This document shows, in pieces, positions 1 to 5,155 of a DNA stretch of 10,910 bases (the stretch's first letter is position 1; each line of letters begins with the position of its first letter). The DNA comes from Clostridia bacterium (GTDB lineage: Bacteria > Bacillota > Clostridia > Oscillospirales > CAG-272): the NCBI GenBank assembly GCA_017397205.1, contig JAFQJX010000115.1, positions 1 to 10,910 of the forward strand, in the 5' to 3' direction. The translations under genes and the position numbers were made by a program. The notes under the pieces are model-generated. The model did not search any database. It was not told the DNA's origin and saw nothing but the letters and a program-made list of their open reading frames with translations.

Positions 1-590
1 GCCATTTTCTTGCGGTCCCTCGGGTTGCGCCCGATGGGGGCGTTGACGGTACCCGTGTCCGCCTTGAAGCCGCCGTTTGCAAGGGCGAAGTAGATGCGCT
101 TGATCCCGTGGTAGGACATCTGCTCGGAGAGCCCCCGGTGGGCGGCATCGTTTTTGGCTACCACGAGCAGTCCGCTCGTGTCCTTGTCAATGCGGTGCAC
201 GATTCCCGGGCGTACCTCTCCGCCGATGCCCGACAGGGAGGAGCCGCAATGGGCGAGCAGCGCGTTGACAAGCGTGCCGTCGGGATTGCCCGCGCCCGGG
301 TGCACAACCATGCCGACGGGCTTGTTGACGACGAGGAGGTCGCCGTCCTCGTAGACGATATCAAGGGGGATTGCCTGCGGCTCAGCGGTGGCAGGTGCCA
401 CCTCGGGCAGGGTGACGGTGAGGGTCATGCCCTCGGTCAGGGTCGTTTTTTTGTTGAGAGTTTTCCCATCGCATTTCACCAGCCCTGCTTCGCACAGGCG
501 GGAGACGGCGGTCCTGGAAAGCTCCGTGACGGAGGATAGGTAGGCGTCCAGACGGACGCCCTCGCCCCTTGCATCAACGGTGACGATCAT
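1..590 (-). CDS. rluD: RluA/RluD-family 23S rRNA pseudouridine synthase, 3' end outside window
   Basis: Converts specific uridines in large-subunit rRNA to pseudouridine in the cytoplasm. Translating the minus strand from the ATG at 590 gives 196 residues before the window ends. Residues 1-65 form an S4 RNA-binding domain (RLDAYL near residue 13, SRTAVSRL near 25). The catalytic domain follows, with DLLVVNKPVGMVVHPG at 84-99 and the RluA signature HRIDKDTSGLLVVAKN at 132-147; D135 is the expected catalytic aspartate. Full-length relatives have about 300 residues, so roughly a third is missing here. The start overlaps the lspA stop as ATGA (587-590), so translation is probably coupled, and an SD-like GGAGGAAA lies just upstream inside lspA. 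The lspA-rluD pairing is common in Bacillota (B. subtilis lspA-ylyB). The family is certain; which uridines it modifies cannot be read from the sequence. Confidence 0.93.
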   Translation of the reverse strand, partial: MIVTVDARGEGVRLDAYLSSVTELSRTAVSRLCEAGLVKCDGKTLNKKTTLTEGMTLTVTLPEVAPATAEPQAIPLDIVYEDGDLLVVNKPVGMVVHPGAGNPDGTLVNALLAHCGSSLSGIGGEVRPGIVHRIDKDTSGLLVVAKNDAAHRGLSEQMSYHGIKRIYFALANGGFKADTGTVNAPIGRNPRDRKKM

Positions 591-1153
591 GGCGTTTCCT
601 CCTCGGGCGGGTCCGTTTTTTTGCTCCGCATCTCCCGTATCACGTCAAAGAGGAGGGAGAGAAGCATCATCGCCGCGCCTACACAGACAAAGCTGTCTGC
701 GCCGTTGAAGATGGCAAAATCAATCAGGGTGAAATCAATGAAATCCACCACGTAGCCAAGGGCAACGCGGTCAATCATATTGCCAATTCCTCCGCCGATG
801 ACGAAGGCAATGCCGAGGTCAAACAGGACGTTTTTCTCCCGCTTGGCAAACAGGTAGACAAGGAACGCGAGAATGCCCACGGTGGAAACCACCATAAACA
901 CGGCGCGCCTGTCCGCCAGCATTCCAAAGGCGGCGCCTCTGTTCTCAAGGTACGTCAGGTGCAGCACGTTTTTCCACAGGGGAAGGGTGTCCAGGGGGGA
1001 GAGGTATTTCACCGCCAGCCATTTGGTGAGCTGGTCCAGCCCGACCACAAGGGCAATGACGGCGAGGTAATACCATTTTTGGCGAAGTCCCCCGAGCATA
1101 TGCAAGGCACCGCGTTTGATTGCGGTGCCGAGGGTTTTGGCTTTTTCTTTCAA
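587..1153 (-). CDS. lspA: Lipoprotein signal peptidase (signal peptidase II)
   Basis: Membrane aspartyl protease that removes signal peptides from diacylglyceryl-modified prolipoproteins. The protein has 188 residues, against roughly 150-170 usually. Visible motifs are LDQLTKW at 39-45, ENRGAAFG at 70-77, GGGIGNMIDR at 120-129 and FAIFNGADS at 146-154. D128 and D153 are the expected catalytic pair. Four hydrophobic segments lie near 27-45, 83-103, 110-127 and 155-171. The start is TTG (1151-1153), supported by AAGGAG six bases upstream; this SD contains the ylmG stop codon (TAAGGAG). About 25 basic residues precede the first membrane segment, and the internal M19 is a possible alternative start without an obvious SD. 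The C-terminal tail is charged and proline/glutamate rich. It is fourth of five genes in the operon and overlaps rluD by four bases. Confidence 0.96.
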   Translation of the reverse strand: MKEKAKTLGTAIKRGALHMLGGLRQKWYYLAVIALVVGLDQLTKWLAVKYLSPLDTLPLWKNVLHLTYLENRGAAFGMLADRRAVFMVVSTVGILAFLVYLFAKREKNVLFDLGIAFVIGGGIGNMIDRVALGYVVDFIDFTLIDFAIFNGADSFVCVGAAMMLLSLLFDVIREMRSKKTDPPEEETP

Positions 1154-1163
1154 AGCAAGCTCC

Positions 1164-1445
1164 TTACAGAATGAGTATAGGCAAAAGACTATTCAAAAGG
1201 GATAGCAAAAGAAAGGTGATGAAAAAGGGAATGTCGAGCAGCATGCCGTCAAAGGCGCGAATGCGGGAACACAGCGCGCGGATGGGGAGGATAAACGGCT
1301 CCGTTACCATCACGAGAAACATCATCAGGGGATTTTCCTCGTCCCGCACAAACCACGAGAGAATAGCGCGCAAAAACATCGCCAGCTCTGCCGCGGCGAG
1401 TGCCAGCTGCCCGCACCTTGCAATCACGTAAAGCAGGGTACGCAC
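1164..1445 (-). CDS. ylmG: YlmG/YggT-family small membrane protein
   Basis: A 93-residue protein of the YggT family, encoded next to sepF in many Gram-positive bacteria and linked to division-site or membrane organisation; its biochemical role is not established. Two hydrophobic blocks (about 3-31 and 66-93) flank a short loop carrying the family pattern TEPFILPIR at 48-56, preceded by SWF and ENPL at 30-40. Start codon is GTG (1443-1445) with AGGGGG seven bases upstream. The gene begins 14 bases after the sepF stop and ends within the SD of lspA, so it belongs to the same transcript. Length and topology match B. subtilis YlmG. Family assignment is firm; function is by family and context only. 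Confidence 0.9.
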   Translation of the reverse strand: MRTLLYVIARCGQLALAAAELAMFLRAILSWFVRDEENPLMMFLVMVTEPFILPIRALCSRIRAFDGMLLDIPFFITFLLLSLLNSLLPILIL

Positions 1446-1459
1446 GGATTTGCCCCCTG

Positions 1460-1852
1460 TCAGACGGGCTGCTGAAAGTCGCTGACGTCTACGTTGGCGG
1501 GAGATACGATAAAGGTGCCCTCCGCCACGGGGCGGATATCGTAGCGGGTGGCATACGCCACGCCCGTCACGAATTGCAACAGACTTTGTGCCTCCCTGCG
1601 CTCCATGGAGGTCAGATTGAGAAAGACGGTGCAGCCCGCAAGCAGATAGTCGGCGATATCCACCGCATCCTCATAGCGCTCGGGGCGAGCCACCTTCAGC
1701 TCAATATTGTTGCCGCCCAGCGCAAGACCTGCGGCTGAGCCCTCCTGCTGAGGTGCGGCAGATGCGGCAGGGGCGACGGGAGTATCCGTTGCCTCGTAGT
1801 AGCCGTCGCTGTCGTAGGTGTCCATTTCGTTTTTCTTAGACCAGAATGCCAT
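1460..1852 (-). CDS. sepF: SepF, FtsZ-binding membrane anchor of the division ring
   Basis: SepF polymerises, binds the FtsZ C-terminus and ties the Z-ring to the membrane. The 130-residue product has the SepF core at about 49-124: the RPERYEDAVDIADYLLAG stretch (56-73), VFLNLTS (76-82) and the helix-strand region LLQFVTGVAYA (91-101) ending in FIVSPANVDVS (114-124). The N-terminus (MAFWSKKNEM) is shorter than the usual amphipathic membrane helix, and an acidic then Ala/Pro/Gln-rich linker (11-47) joins it to the core. B. subtilis SepF is about 150 residues, so this is a compact form. ATG at 1850-1852 has AAGGAG eight bases upstream, and that SD contains the yggS stop codon. Position between yggS and ylmG is the classical arrangement. 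Confidence 0.94.
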   Translation of the reverse strand: MAFWSKKNEMDTYDSDGYYEATDTPVAPAASAAPQQEGSAAGLALGGNNIELKVARPERYEDAVDIADYLLAGCTVFLNLTSMERREAQSLLQFVTGVAYATRYDIRPVAEGTFIVSPANVDVSDFQQPV

Positions 1853-1864
1853 TTCGTCTTCTCC

Positions 1865-2575
1865 TTATGTTGGGGATTGATTGTTTTCAAAAAATGCGCG
1901 TCCGATACGGACCAGGGTTGCCCCCTCCTCGATTGCCACCTCAAAGGAGTCCGTCATTCCCATGGAAAGCACGGGGTCGTCTCCAAAGGTGCCGCCCTGC
2001 CCGAGCTTCTCAAAGAGGAGCCGCGTCAGAGCAAAATAGGGGCGGTATTCGTCCGGGGAAAGGTGAGGCGGCGCCATCGTCATCAGCCCGCGTACGCGGA
2101 TGTGGGGCAGGGCAAGCACGGAGGCGAGAAGCGCCTCCGCCTCCTCGGGCAGCACGCCGCCCTTTGCCGCCTCGCGCCCGCTGTTGATTTCAATAAGACA
2201 GGAGGTGACGCACCCCCACTTTGCGCTTTGCTTTTCTATCTCCTCGGCAAGGCGGATAATGTCAAGGGAGTGTATGAGGTCCACGCGCCCTGTCACCTGC
2301 CGCACCTTGTTGGTCTGCAGAGAGCCCACGAGATGATAGGTCATGGCAGTGCCCGCATCCGAGAGCAGCTGCTGCCGTGCCGTGAGGCAGGCGGTGCGGT
2401 TTTCACCGAGGTGAGAAATCAGACGGGTGCCTGCAAGCGCCAGCACCTCCTCGTCCGTGCCGCTTTTGGTGACGGCAACGACGGTGGGGGGTGTCACCCC
2501 TGCACGCGCGGCGGCAAGCGTCACGCGCTCGAGCACGCGGTGGACGTTGTGCTCCACATAGTCAAATTGTACCAC
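1865..2575 (-). CDS. yggS: YggS/PROSC-family PLP homeostasis protein
   Basis: Single-domain TIM-barrel protein that binds pyridoxal 5'-phosphate and helps balance PLP and amino/keto acid pools; it has no known enzymatic reaction. I choose GTG at 2573-2575 (236 residues). It follows GAGGTGA, which is complementary to the 16S 3' end. The more upstream ATG at 2615-2617 lies only a few bases after the predicted transcription start and has no SD. In this numbering K37 in VVAVTKSGT (32-40) is the expected PLP lysine. Other family marks are HLGENRT (55-61), HLVGSLQTNKVRQ (80-92), INSGREAAKGG (130-140), RGLMTMAP (162-169) and SMGMTDSFEVAIEEG followed by RIGRAFF near the C-terminus. First gene of the minus-strand operon; the homologue in B. 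subtilis is ylmE, also directly upstream of sepF. Confidence 0.94.
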   Translation of the reverse strand: MVQFDYVEHNVHRVLERVTLAAARAGVTPPTVVAVTKSGTDEEVLALAGTRLISHLGENRTACLTARQQLLSDAGTAMTYHLVGSLQTNKVRQVTGRVDLIHSLDIIRLAEEIEKQSAKWGCVTSCLIEINSGREAAKGGVLPEEAEALLASVLALPHIRVRGLMTMAPPHLSPDEYRPYFALTRLLFEKLGQGGTFGDDPVLSMGMTDSFEVAIEEGATLVRIGRAFFENNQSPT

Positions 2576-2628
2576 GCTCTCACCTCGCAGGCGGGCGCCC
2601 GCACGGGTACCCTGCATTTATTTTATTT

Positions 2629-2658
2629 AGTATACCATAAATAAAGAGTGCTTTGCAA
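2629..2658 (-). promoter_or_regulatory. Sigma-A-type promoter of the yggS-rluD operon
   Basis: On the minus strand, TTGCAA (2653-2658) and TATACT (2629-2634) are separated by 18 bases. A TGG immediately before the -10 box makes it an extended -10. Transcription should begin near 2622, leaving a leader of about 47 bases before the GTG start of yggS. It lies back to back with the hisS promoter. Confidence 0.75.
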
Positions 2659-2700
2659 CTGTTTTTTTGGGTTTTTGGGAAGGGCAGGGCGGCGCGGCAC

Positions 2701-2729
2701 TTGACAAACGCCCCCCGCGTTGGTACAAT
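2701..2729 (+). promoter_or_regulatory. Sigma-A-type promoter of hisS-mrnC
   Basis: A perfect TTGACA (2701-2706), a 17-base spacer and TACAAT (2724-2729) with TGG before it (extended -10). The start point should be near 2736, leaving a leader of only about 22 bases. There is therefore no room for a T-box or other riboswitch ahead of this gene. Confidence 0.85.
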
Positions 2730-2757
2730 GGTTTGAAAGAAGAAAAGAGGACTCTCT

Positions 2758-3993
2758 ATGAAAATTCTACCCTTAAAAGGAACCTGTGACTATTTGCCAA
2801 GAGAGGTTGCCCTGCGCGATTATTTGCAGGGGACCATTCTCTCCGTTTACCGTGCGGCTGGCTACGAGCGCATTTCCACCCCTGCCATTGAGGACATTGA
2901 GAACATTGACAAGAGCGAGGGCGGGGACAACCTCAACCTCATTTTCAAGATTCTCAAGCGCGGCGAAAAGCTGGAGGAGGCGCTGTCTGACGGCTCCGCT
3001 TTGTGCGATATGGGTCTGCGCTACGACCTGACTCTGCCCCTGTCGCGCTACTACGCAAATAACAGACAGAATCTTCTCACCCCTGCCAAGTGCATTCAGA
3101 CGGACCGCGTCTGGCGGGCGGAACGTCCCCAGAAGGGGCGCCTGCGCGAGTTCGTGCAGTGTGACATTGACATTCTCGGCTCCGCGTCCCCTACCTGCGA
3201 GGTGGACCTGATTGTGACCACCGCCAAGGCGCTCCGCGCCGTGGGCATGGAGGACTTTACGGTGCATATCAACGACCGCGGTCTGCTCACGGGGCTGCTT
3301 GCCGCGCTGGGCGTTCCCGCCGAGGCGACGGACGGCGTCTGCATTACGCTTGATAAGCTTGACAAAATCGGCATTGACGGCGTCAGACGGGAGCTTGGGG
3401 AGCGCCTCTCCGACGAGGGCGTTATCGAGAAGCTGTGCGCCCTGATGGCAGACGGACCCGTGACGCTGGATGCCGCCGCCGCATACCTCGCCGACAAAGC
3501 CCCTGCAGAAAACCTGCGCTGGATTATGGACACCGTTGCCGCCGTGACGGACGGCGGGGTGCCGCTCGTCTTTGACCTGACCCTCATTCGCGGACAGGGC
3601 TACTATACGGGCCCCGTCTTTGAGGTGCGCTCCCGTGAGTTCCGCGGTGCGATTGCGGGCGGCGGACGCTACGACCGCCTGATTGGAAAGTTCCTCGGCG
3701 AGAACGTGCCCGCCGTTGGCTTCTCCATTGGCTTTGAAAGGATTTGCGCCATTCTGCGCGACCGTGGCTTTACGCCTCCCACCAGGCGGCGCCGCGTTGC
3801 ACTCCTGTACTATCCCGACCAGATGGTGGTTGCCGCCCGCGCCGCAGAGGAGCTGCGCGAGACGTGCGACGTCAGCTTGATTGAAAAGACGGGCAAGGTC
3901 GGCAAGCTGATTGGGCGCATCGAGGCGTACGGCTTTGACGCCTTTGCCGAGGTGACAGCCGAGGGCATCACCGTCAAGGAGCTGGGGCAATGA
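2758..3993 (+). CDS. hisS: Histidyl-tRNA synthetase family protein (HisS; HisZ-type paralogue not excluded)
   Basis: Class II aminoacyl-tRNA synthetase fold, 411 residues. HisRS joins histidine to tRNA-His; the HisZ paralogue instead activates HisG in histidine synthesis. Motifs: KGTCDYLP at 7-14, motif 1 around 37-46 (YERISTPAIE), RYDLTLPL at 88-95, motif 2 RAERPQKGRLREFVQCDIDI at 120-139, the histidine-A region LIRGQGYYTGPVFEV at 276-290 (classical HisRS reads RGLDYY), GGGRYDRLIGKF at 301-312 and motif 3 GFSIGFERI at 321-329. R278 corresponds to the catalytic arginine. A C-terminal anticodon-binding-like domain (346-411) is kept but short. That domain and the intact motifs favour a synthetase; the RGQG variant and absence of hisG leave some doubt. 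ATG 2758 has AAGAGGA seven bases upstream. The stop overlaps mrnC (ATGA). Confidence 0.72.
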   Translation: MKILPLKGTCDYLPREVALRDYLQGTILSVYRAAGYERISTPAIEDIENIDKSEGGDNLNLIFKILKRGEKLEEALSDGSALCDMGLRYDLTLPLSRYYANNRQNLLTPAKCIQTDRVWRAERPQKGRLREFVQCDIDILGSASPTCEVDLIVTTAKALRAVGMEDFTVHINDRGLLTGLLAALGVPAEATDGVCITLDKLDKIGIDGVRRELGERLSDEGVIEKLCALMADGPVTLDAAAAYLADKAPAENLRWIMDTVAAVTDGGVPLVFDLTLIRGQGYYTGPVFEVRSREFRGAIAGGGRYDRLIGKFLGENVPAVGFSIGFERICAILRDRGFTPPTRRRRVALLYYPDQMVVAARAAEELRETCDVSLIEKTGKVGKLIGRIEAYGFDAFAEVTAEGITVKELGQ

Positions 3994-4370
3994 TTCAAAA
4001 GCATTTACCCTCCGCGCAGGCGCTTGCCTTTCTCGGAGATGCGGTGCATACGCTGTACGTGCGCGAGATGCTGGTCAGACGGGGCATTTCCCATTCGGGG
4101 GACCTCAACCGCGAGGCGCTTGCCTACGTGACCGCCACCGCACAGGCGGCGGCGATGGAGAGAATACGCCCCCATCTGACACAGGAGGAGCTTGGCGTTT
4201 ACTCCAGCGCCCACAACACCTCCCATATCAACCGCCCGAAGCACGTAAAGGGAGAGGACTACCGCGCTGCAACCGGCTTTGAGGCAATTCTCGGCATGCT
4301 GCATTACCTCGGTGACGGGGCGCGCATCCGCTTGCTCCTGGAAATTGCCTACACAGGCGAGGGGGAGTAA
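3990..4370 (+). CDS. mrnC: Mini-ribonuclease III (Mini-III)
   Basis: A 126-residue RNase III catalytic domain without a dsRNA-binding domain, the size of the Mini-III enzyme that trims 23S rRNA ends in B. subtilis. The helix ALAFLGDAVHTLYVREMLV (11-29) carries the family LGDAV signature with metal ligand D17. The second conserved block, KHVKGEDYRAATGFEAILG (84-102), holds E98 as the other expected metal ligand. A helical stretch with VTATAQAAA (47-55) lies between. The ATG overlaps the hisS TGA (3990-3993), so translation is probably coupled. A strong terminator follows 21 bases after the stop. In B. subtilis mrnC sits beside cysS; here the tRNA-synthetase neighbour is a HisRS-family gene. 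Confidence 0.92.
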   Translation: MIQKHLPSAQALAFLGDAVHTLYVREMLVRRGISHSGDLNREALAYVTATAQAAAMERIRPHLTQEELGVYSSAHNTSHINRPKHVKGEDYRAATGFEAILGMLHYLGDGARIRLLLEIAYTGEGE

Positions 4371-4391
4371 ACAATCAAAAAACGCACGGTG

Positions 4392-4421
4392 GCAGAGGCA
4401 CGCGCCTCTGCTGCTTTTTTT
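4392..4421 (+). terminator. Intrinsic terminator of hisS-mrnC
   Basis: A perfect 8-bp GC-rich stem GCAGAGGC (4392-4399) / GCCTCTGC (4404-4411) with loop ACGC, then TGC and seven T. It starts 21 bases after the mrnC stop, so anything downstream needs its own promoter. Confidence 0.9.
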
Positions 4422-4618
4422 GTTGCTTCGCGTGGCGAGAGGGCGCGCGACAACACGGAGCTCCGGTTGCAAAAAGGGACAAACGGGGGCGGGATATTCG
4501 GGGTTGTCCCACCGTCTGCGGTAACGCCTTGGCGGCGGCAGCCCCGTAAGACGGGTGGTAAAAAATCCACCGCATTTTCGCACAAAATACGAAATTACCT
4601 GCATAAAGGAGGGAGGAG

Positions 4619-4660
4619 ATGCAGATACCATTTTTTGCCTGTTTTTCAGACAGAATATGA
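4619..4660 (+). CDS. Possible 13-codon leader-type ORF
   Basis: ATG at 4619 is preceded by AAAGGAGGG (4605-4613) at five bases, one of the best ribosome binding sites in the window. It opens a frame encoding MQIPFFACFSDRI. The TGA stop is also the first three bases of the inverted repeat TGACAAA/TTTGTCA (4658-4680). A strong SD on a tiny ORF followed at once by a hairpin resembles a leader peptide, but no regulated gene follows closely and no promoter is clear. It may be chance. Confidence 0.2.
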   Translation: MQIPFFACFSDRI

Positions 4661-4801
4661 CAAAAAACGAAAGTTTGTCAAAAATGCACAAAGCACACAT
4701 GAAAACGGCTTATTGACAATTGAGTCTGTTGATATGTACGCTAACTGCGTCAATTTTTTGATTTTTCAAGTGCGGTCGGCTTCGTTTCGACAAAATCGGG
4801 C

Positions 4802-4847
4802 AAAAAGTTATTGACATTTTCACATTTTTTGATGTCACTAACTTTTT
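4802..4847. repeat. Imperfect inverted repeat, 16-base arms
   Basis: The left arm 4802-4817 and right arm 4832-4847 pair at 15 of 16 positions (only T4811/C4838 mismatched) around a 14-base centre. One bulged T then allows GC (4800-4801) to pair with GC (4849-4850). The arms begin in A5 and end in T6, so the element could act as a weak terminator in both directions or as a dyad protein-binding site. TTGACA lies in the left arm. Confidence 0.6.
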
Positions 4848-4936
4848 TGCAGCCAAAAACGTGATTTTTACAGTTTCACATCTTGACAAAGCCGAAACGG
4901 GCTGCTCTATCCGTTTTTTCGGTTGTTCTTTTATAC

Positions 4937-5001
4937 AAGCACTTCGCAAAAAATGCGCCGTTCAAAACGGCTTTTGGGAAGGGCTACGGGAGGTGCTTTT
5001 T
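4937..5001 (+). ncRNA. Candidate structured RNA closed by a 9-bp stem
   Basis: AAGCACTTC (4937-4945) pairs with GAGGTGCTT (4990-4998) over nine positions, one of them a G-U, and runs into T5. Inside are a small GCA/TGC hairpin (4946-4956) and a perfect 6-bp hairpin GCCGTT-CAA-AACGGC (4957-4971) followed by TTTT. This gives a multi-branch fold ending like an intrinsic terminator. Upstream promoter candidates are weak: TTGACA at 4883-4888 with TCTATC at 4906-4911, or an AT-box TTATAC at 4931-4936. No known RNA family was recognised. Confidence 0.3.
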
Positions 5002-5053
5002 GGTGGCGGAGGTGGAAGATGCACGTAGCGGCGTGAGAGGGGCGCCTACCCGC

Positions 5054-5077
5054 GCGGGAGGGGACTCCGCTTTTTTT
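5054..5077 (+). terminator. Intrinsic terminator not attached to any coding gene
   Basis: The stem GCG(g)GAG (5054-5060) / CTCCGC (5065-5070) with loop GGGA and one bulged G is followed by seven T. It lies ten bases before the -35 box of the mutS-like gene and about 680 bases after the mrnC stop, so it seems to end a transcript that starts inside the noncoding interval. Confidence 0.6.
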
Positions 5078-5086
5078 CAAATGCAG

Positions 5087-5115
5087 TTGCACGGGGGCGT
5101 ATTTTGTGCTACAAT
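5087..5115 (+). promoter_or_regulatory. Extended -10 promoter of the mutS-like gene
   Basis: TTGCAC (5087-5092), 17 bases, then TGC directly before TACAAT (5110-5115). The -35 matches at only three positions, so the extended -10 probably carries recognition. Start is expected near 5122, about 34 bases before the ATG. Confidence 0.7.
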
Positions 5116-5155
5116 AAAGGCAACAACGTTATGCCTGCGGGCAGAAGAGGTAACT

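Larger units (their letters stand above)
4422..5053. other. Long noncoding interval with dense inverted repeats, no convincing protein gene
   Basis: No reading frame here has both a plausible SD and family-like sequence. The first part (4421-4571) is GC-rich and foldable: a TGTTG/CAACA-closed hairpin at 4421-4455, the palindrome CGGAGCTCCG at 4456-4465, GGGACAA/TTGTCCC at 4476-4510, and CCACCGTCT/AGACGGGTGG at 4509-4558. The second part (about 4575-4950) is strikingly AT-rich for this genome. It holds three TTGACA hexamers (4713, 4811, 4883), TGACAAA/TTTGTCA at 4658-4680 and a 16-bp inverted repeat at 4802-4847. The third part (4937-5053) has nested hairpins. mrnC is already terminated before it and the mutS-like gene has its own promoter after it, so the interval appears to be its own transcription unit or a regulatory/remnant region. 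No tRNA, tmRNA, RNase P or SRP signature was recognised. Confidence 0.7.

Noticed and set aside
1..539. 143-codon plus-strand open frame opposite rluD
   Set aside because: The minus strand encodes a clear RluA-family enzyme over the same bases; the plus frame shows no family features.
2773..3990. Long minus-strand open frame opposite hisS, and the similar one opposite the mutS-like gene (5129-6754)
   Set aside because: Both are codon-usage shadows of well-identified genes, without SD sites or protein-family features.
4549..4571. Resemblance to a T-box sequence (GGGTGGTA followed by CCACCGC)
   Set aside because: The full T-box consensus GGGTGGNACCGCG is interrupted by an A-run, no Stem I or specifier loop was found, and no synthetase or amino-acid gene lies downstream.
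4389..4814. 141-codon plus-strand open frame across the noncoding interval
   Set aside because: It starts inside the mrnC terminator hairpin, has no SD, and shifts composition along with the DNA. It looks like chance.
4883..5155. N-terminal extension of the mutS-like frame up to a TTG at 4883
   Set aside because: It crosses the terminator at 5054-5077 and the promoter at 5087-5115, and its translation is not protein-like. ATG 5156 has a good SD.
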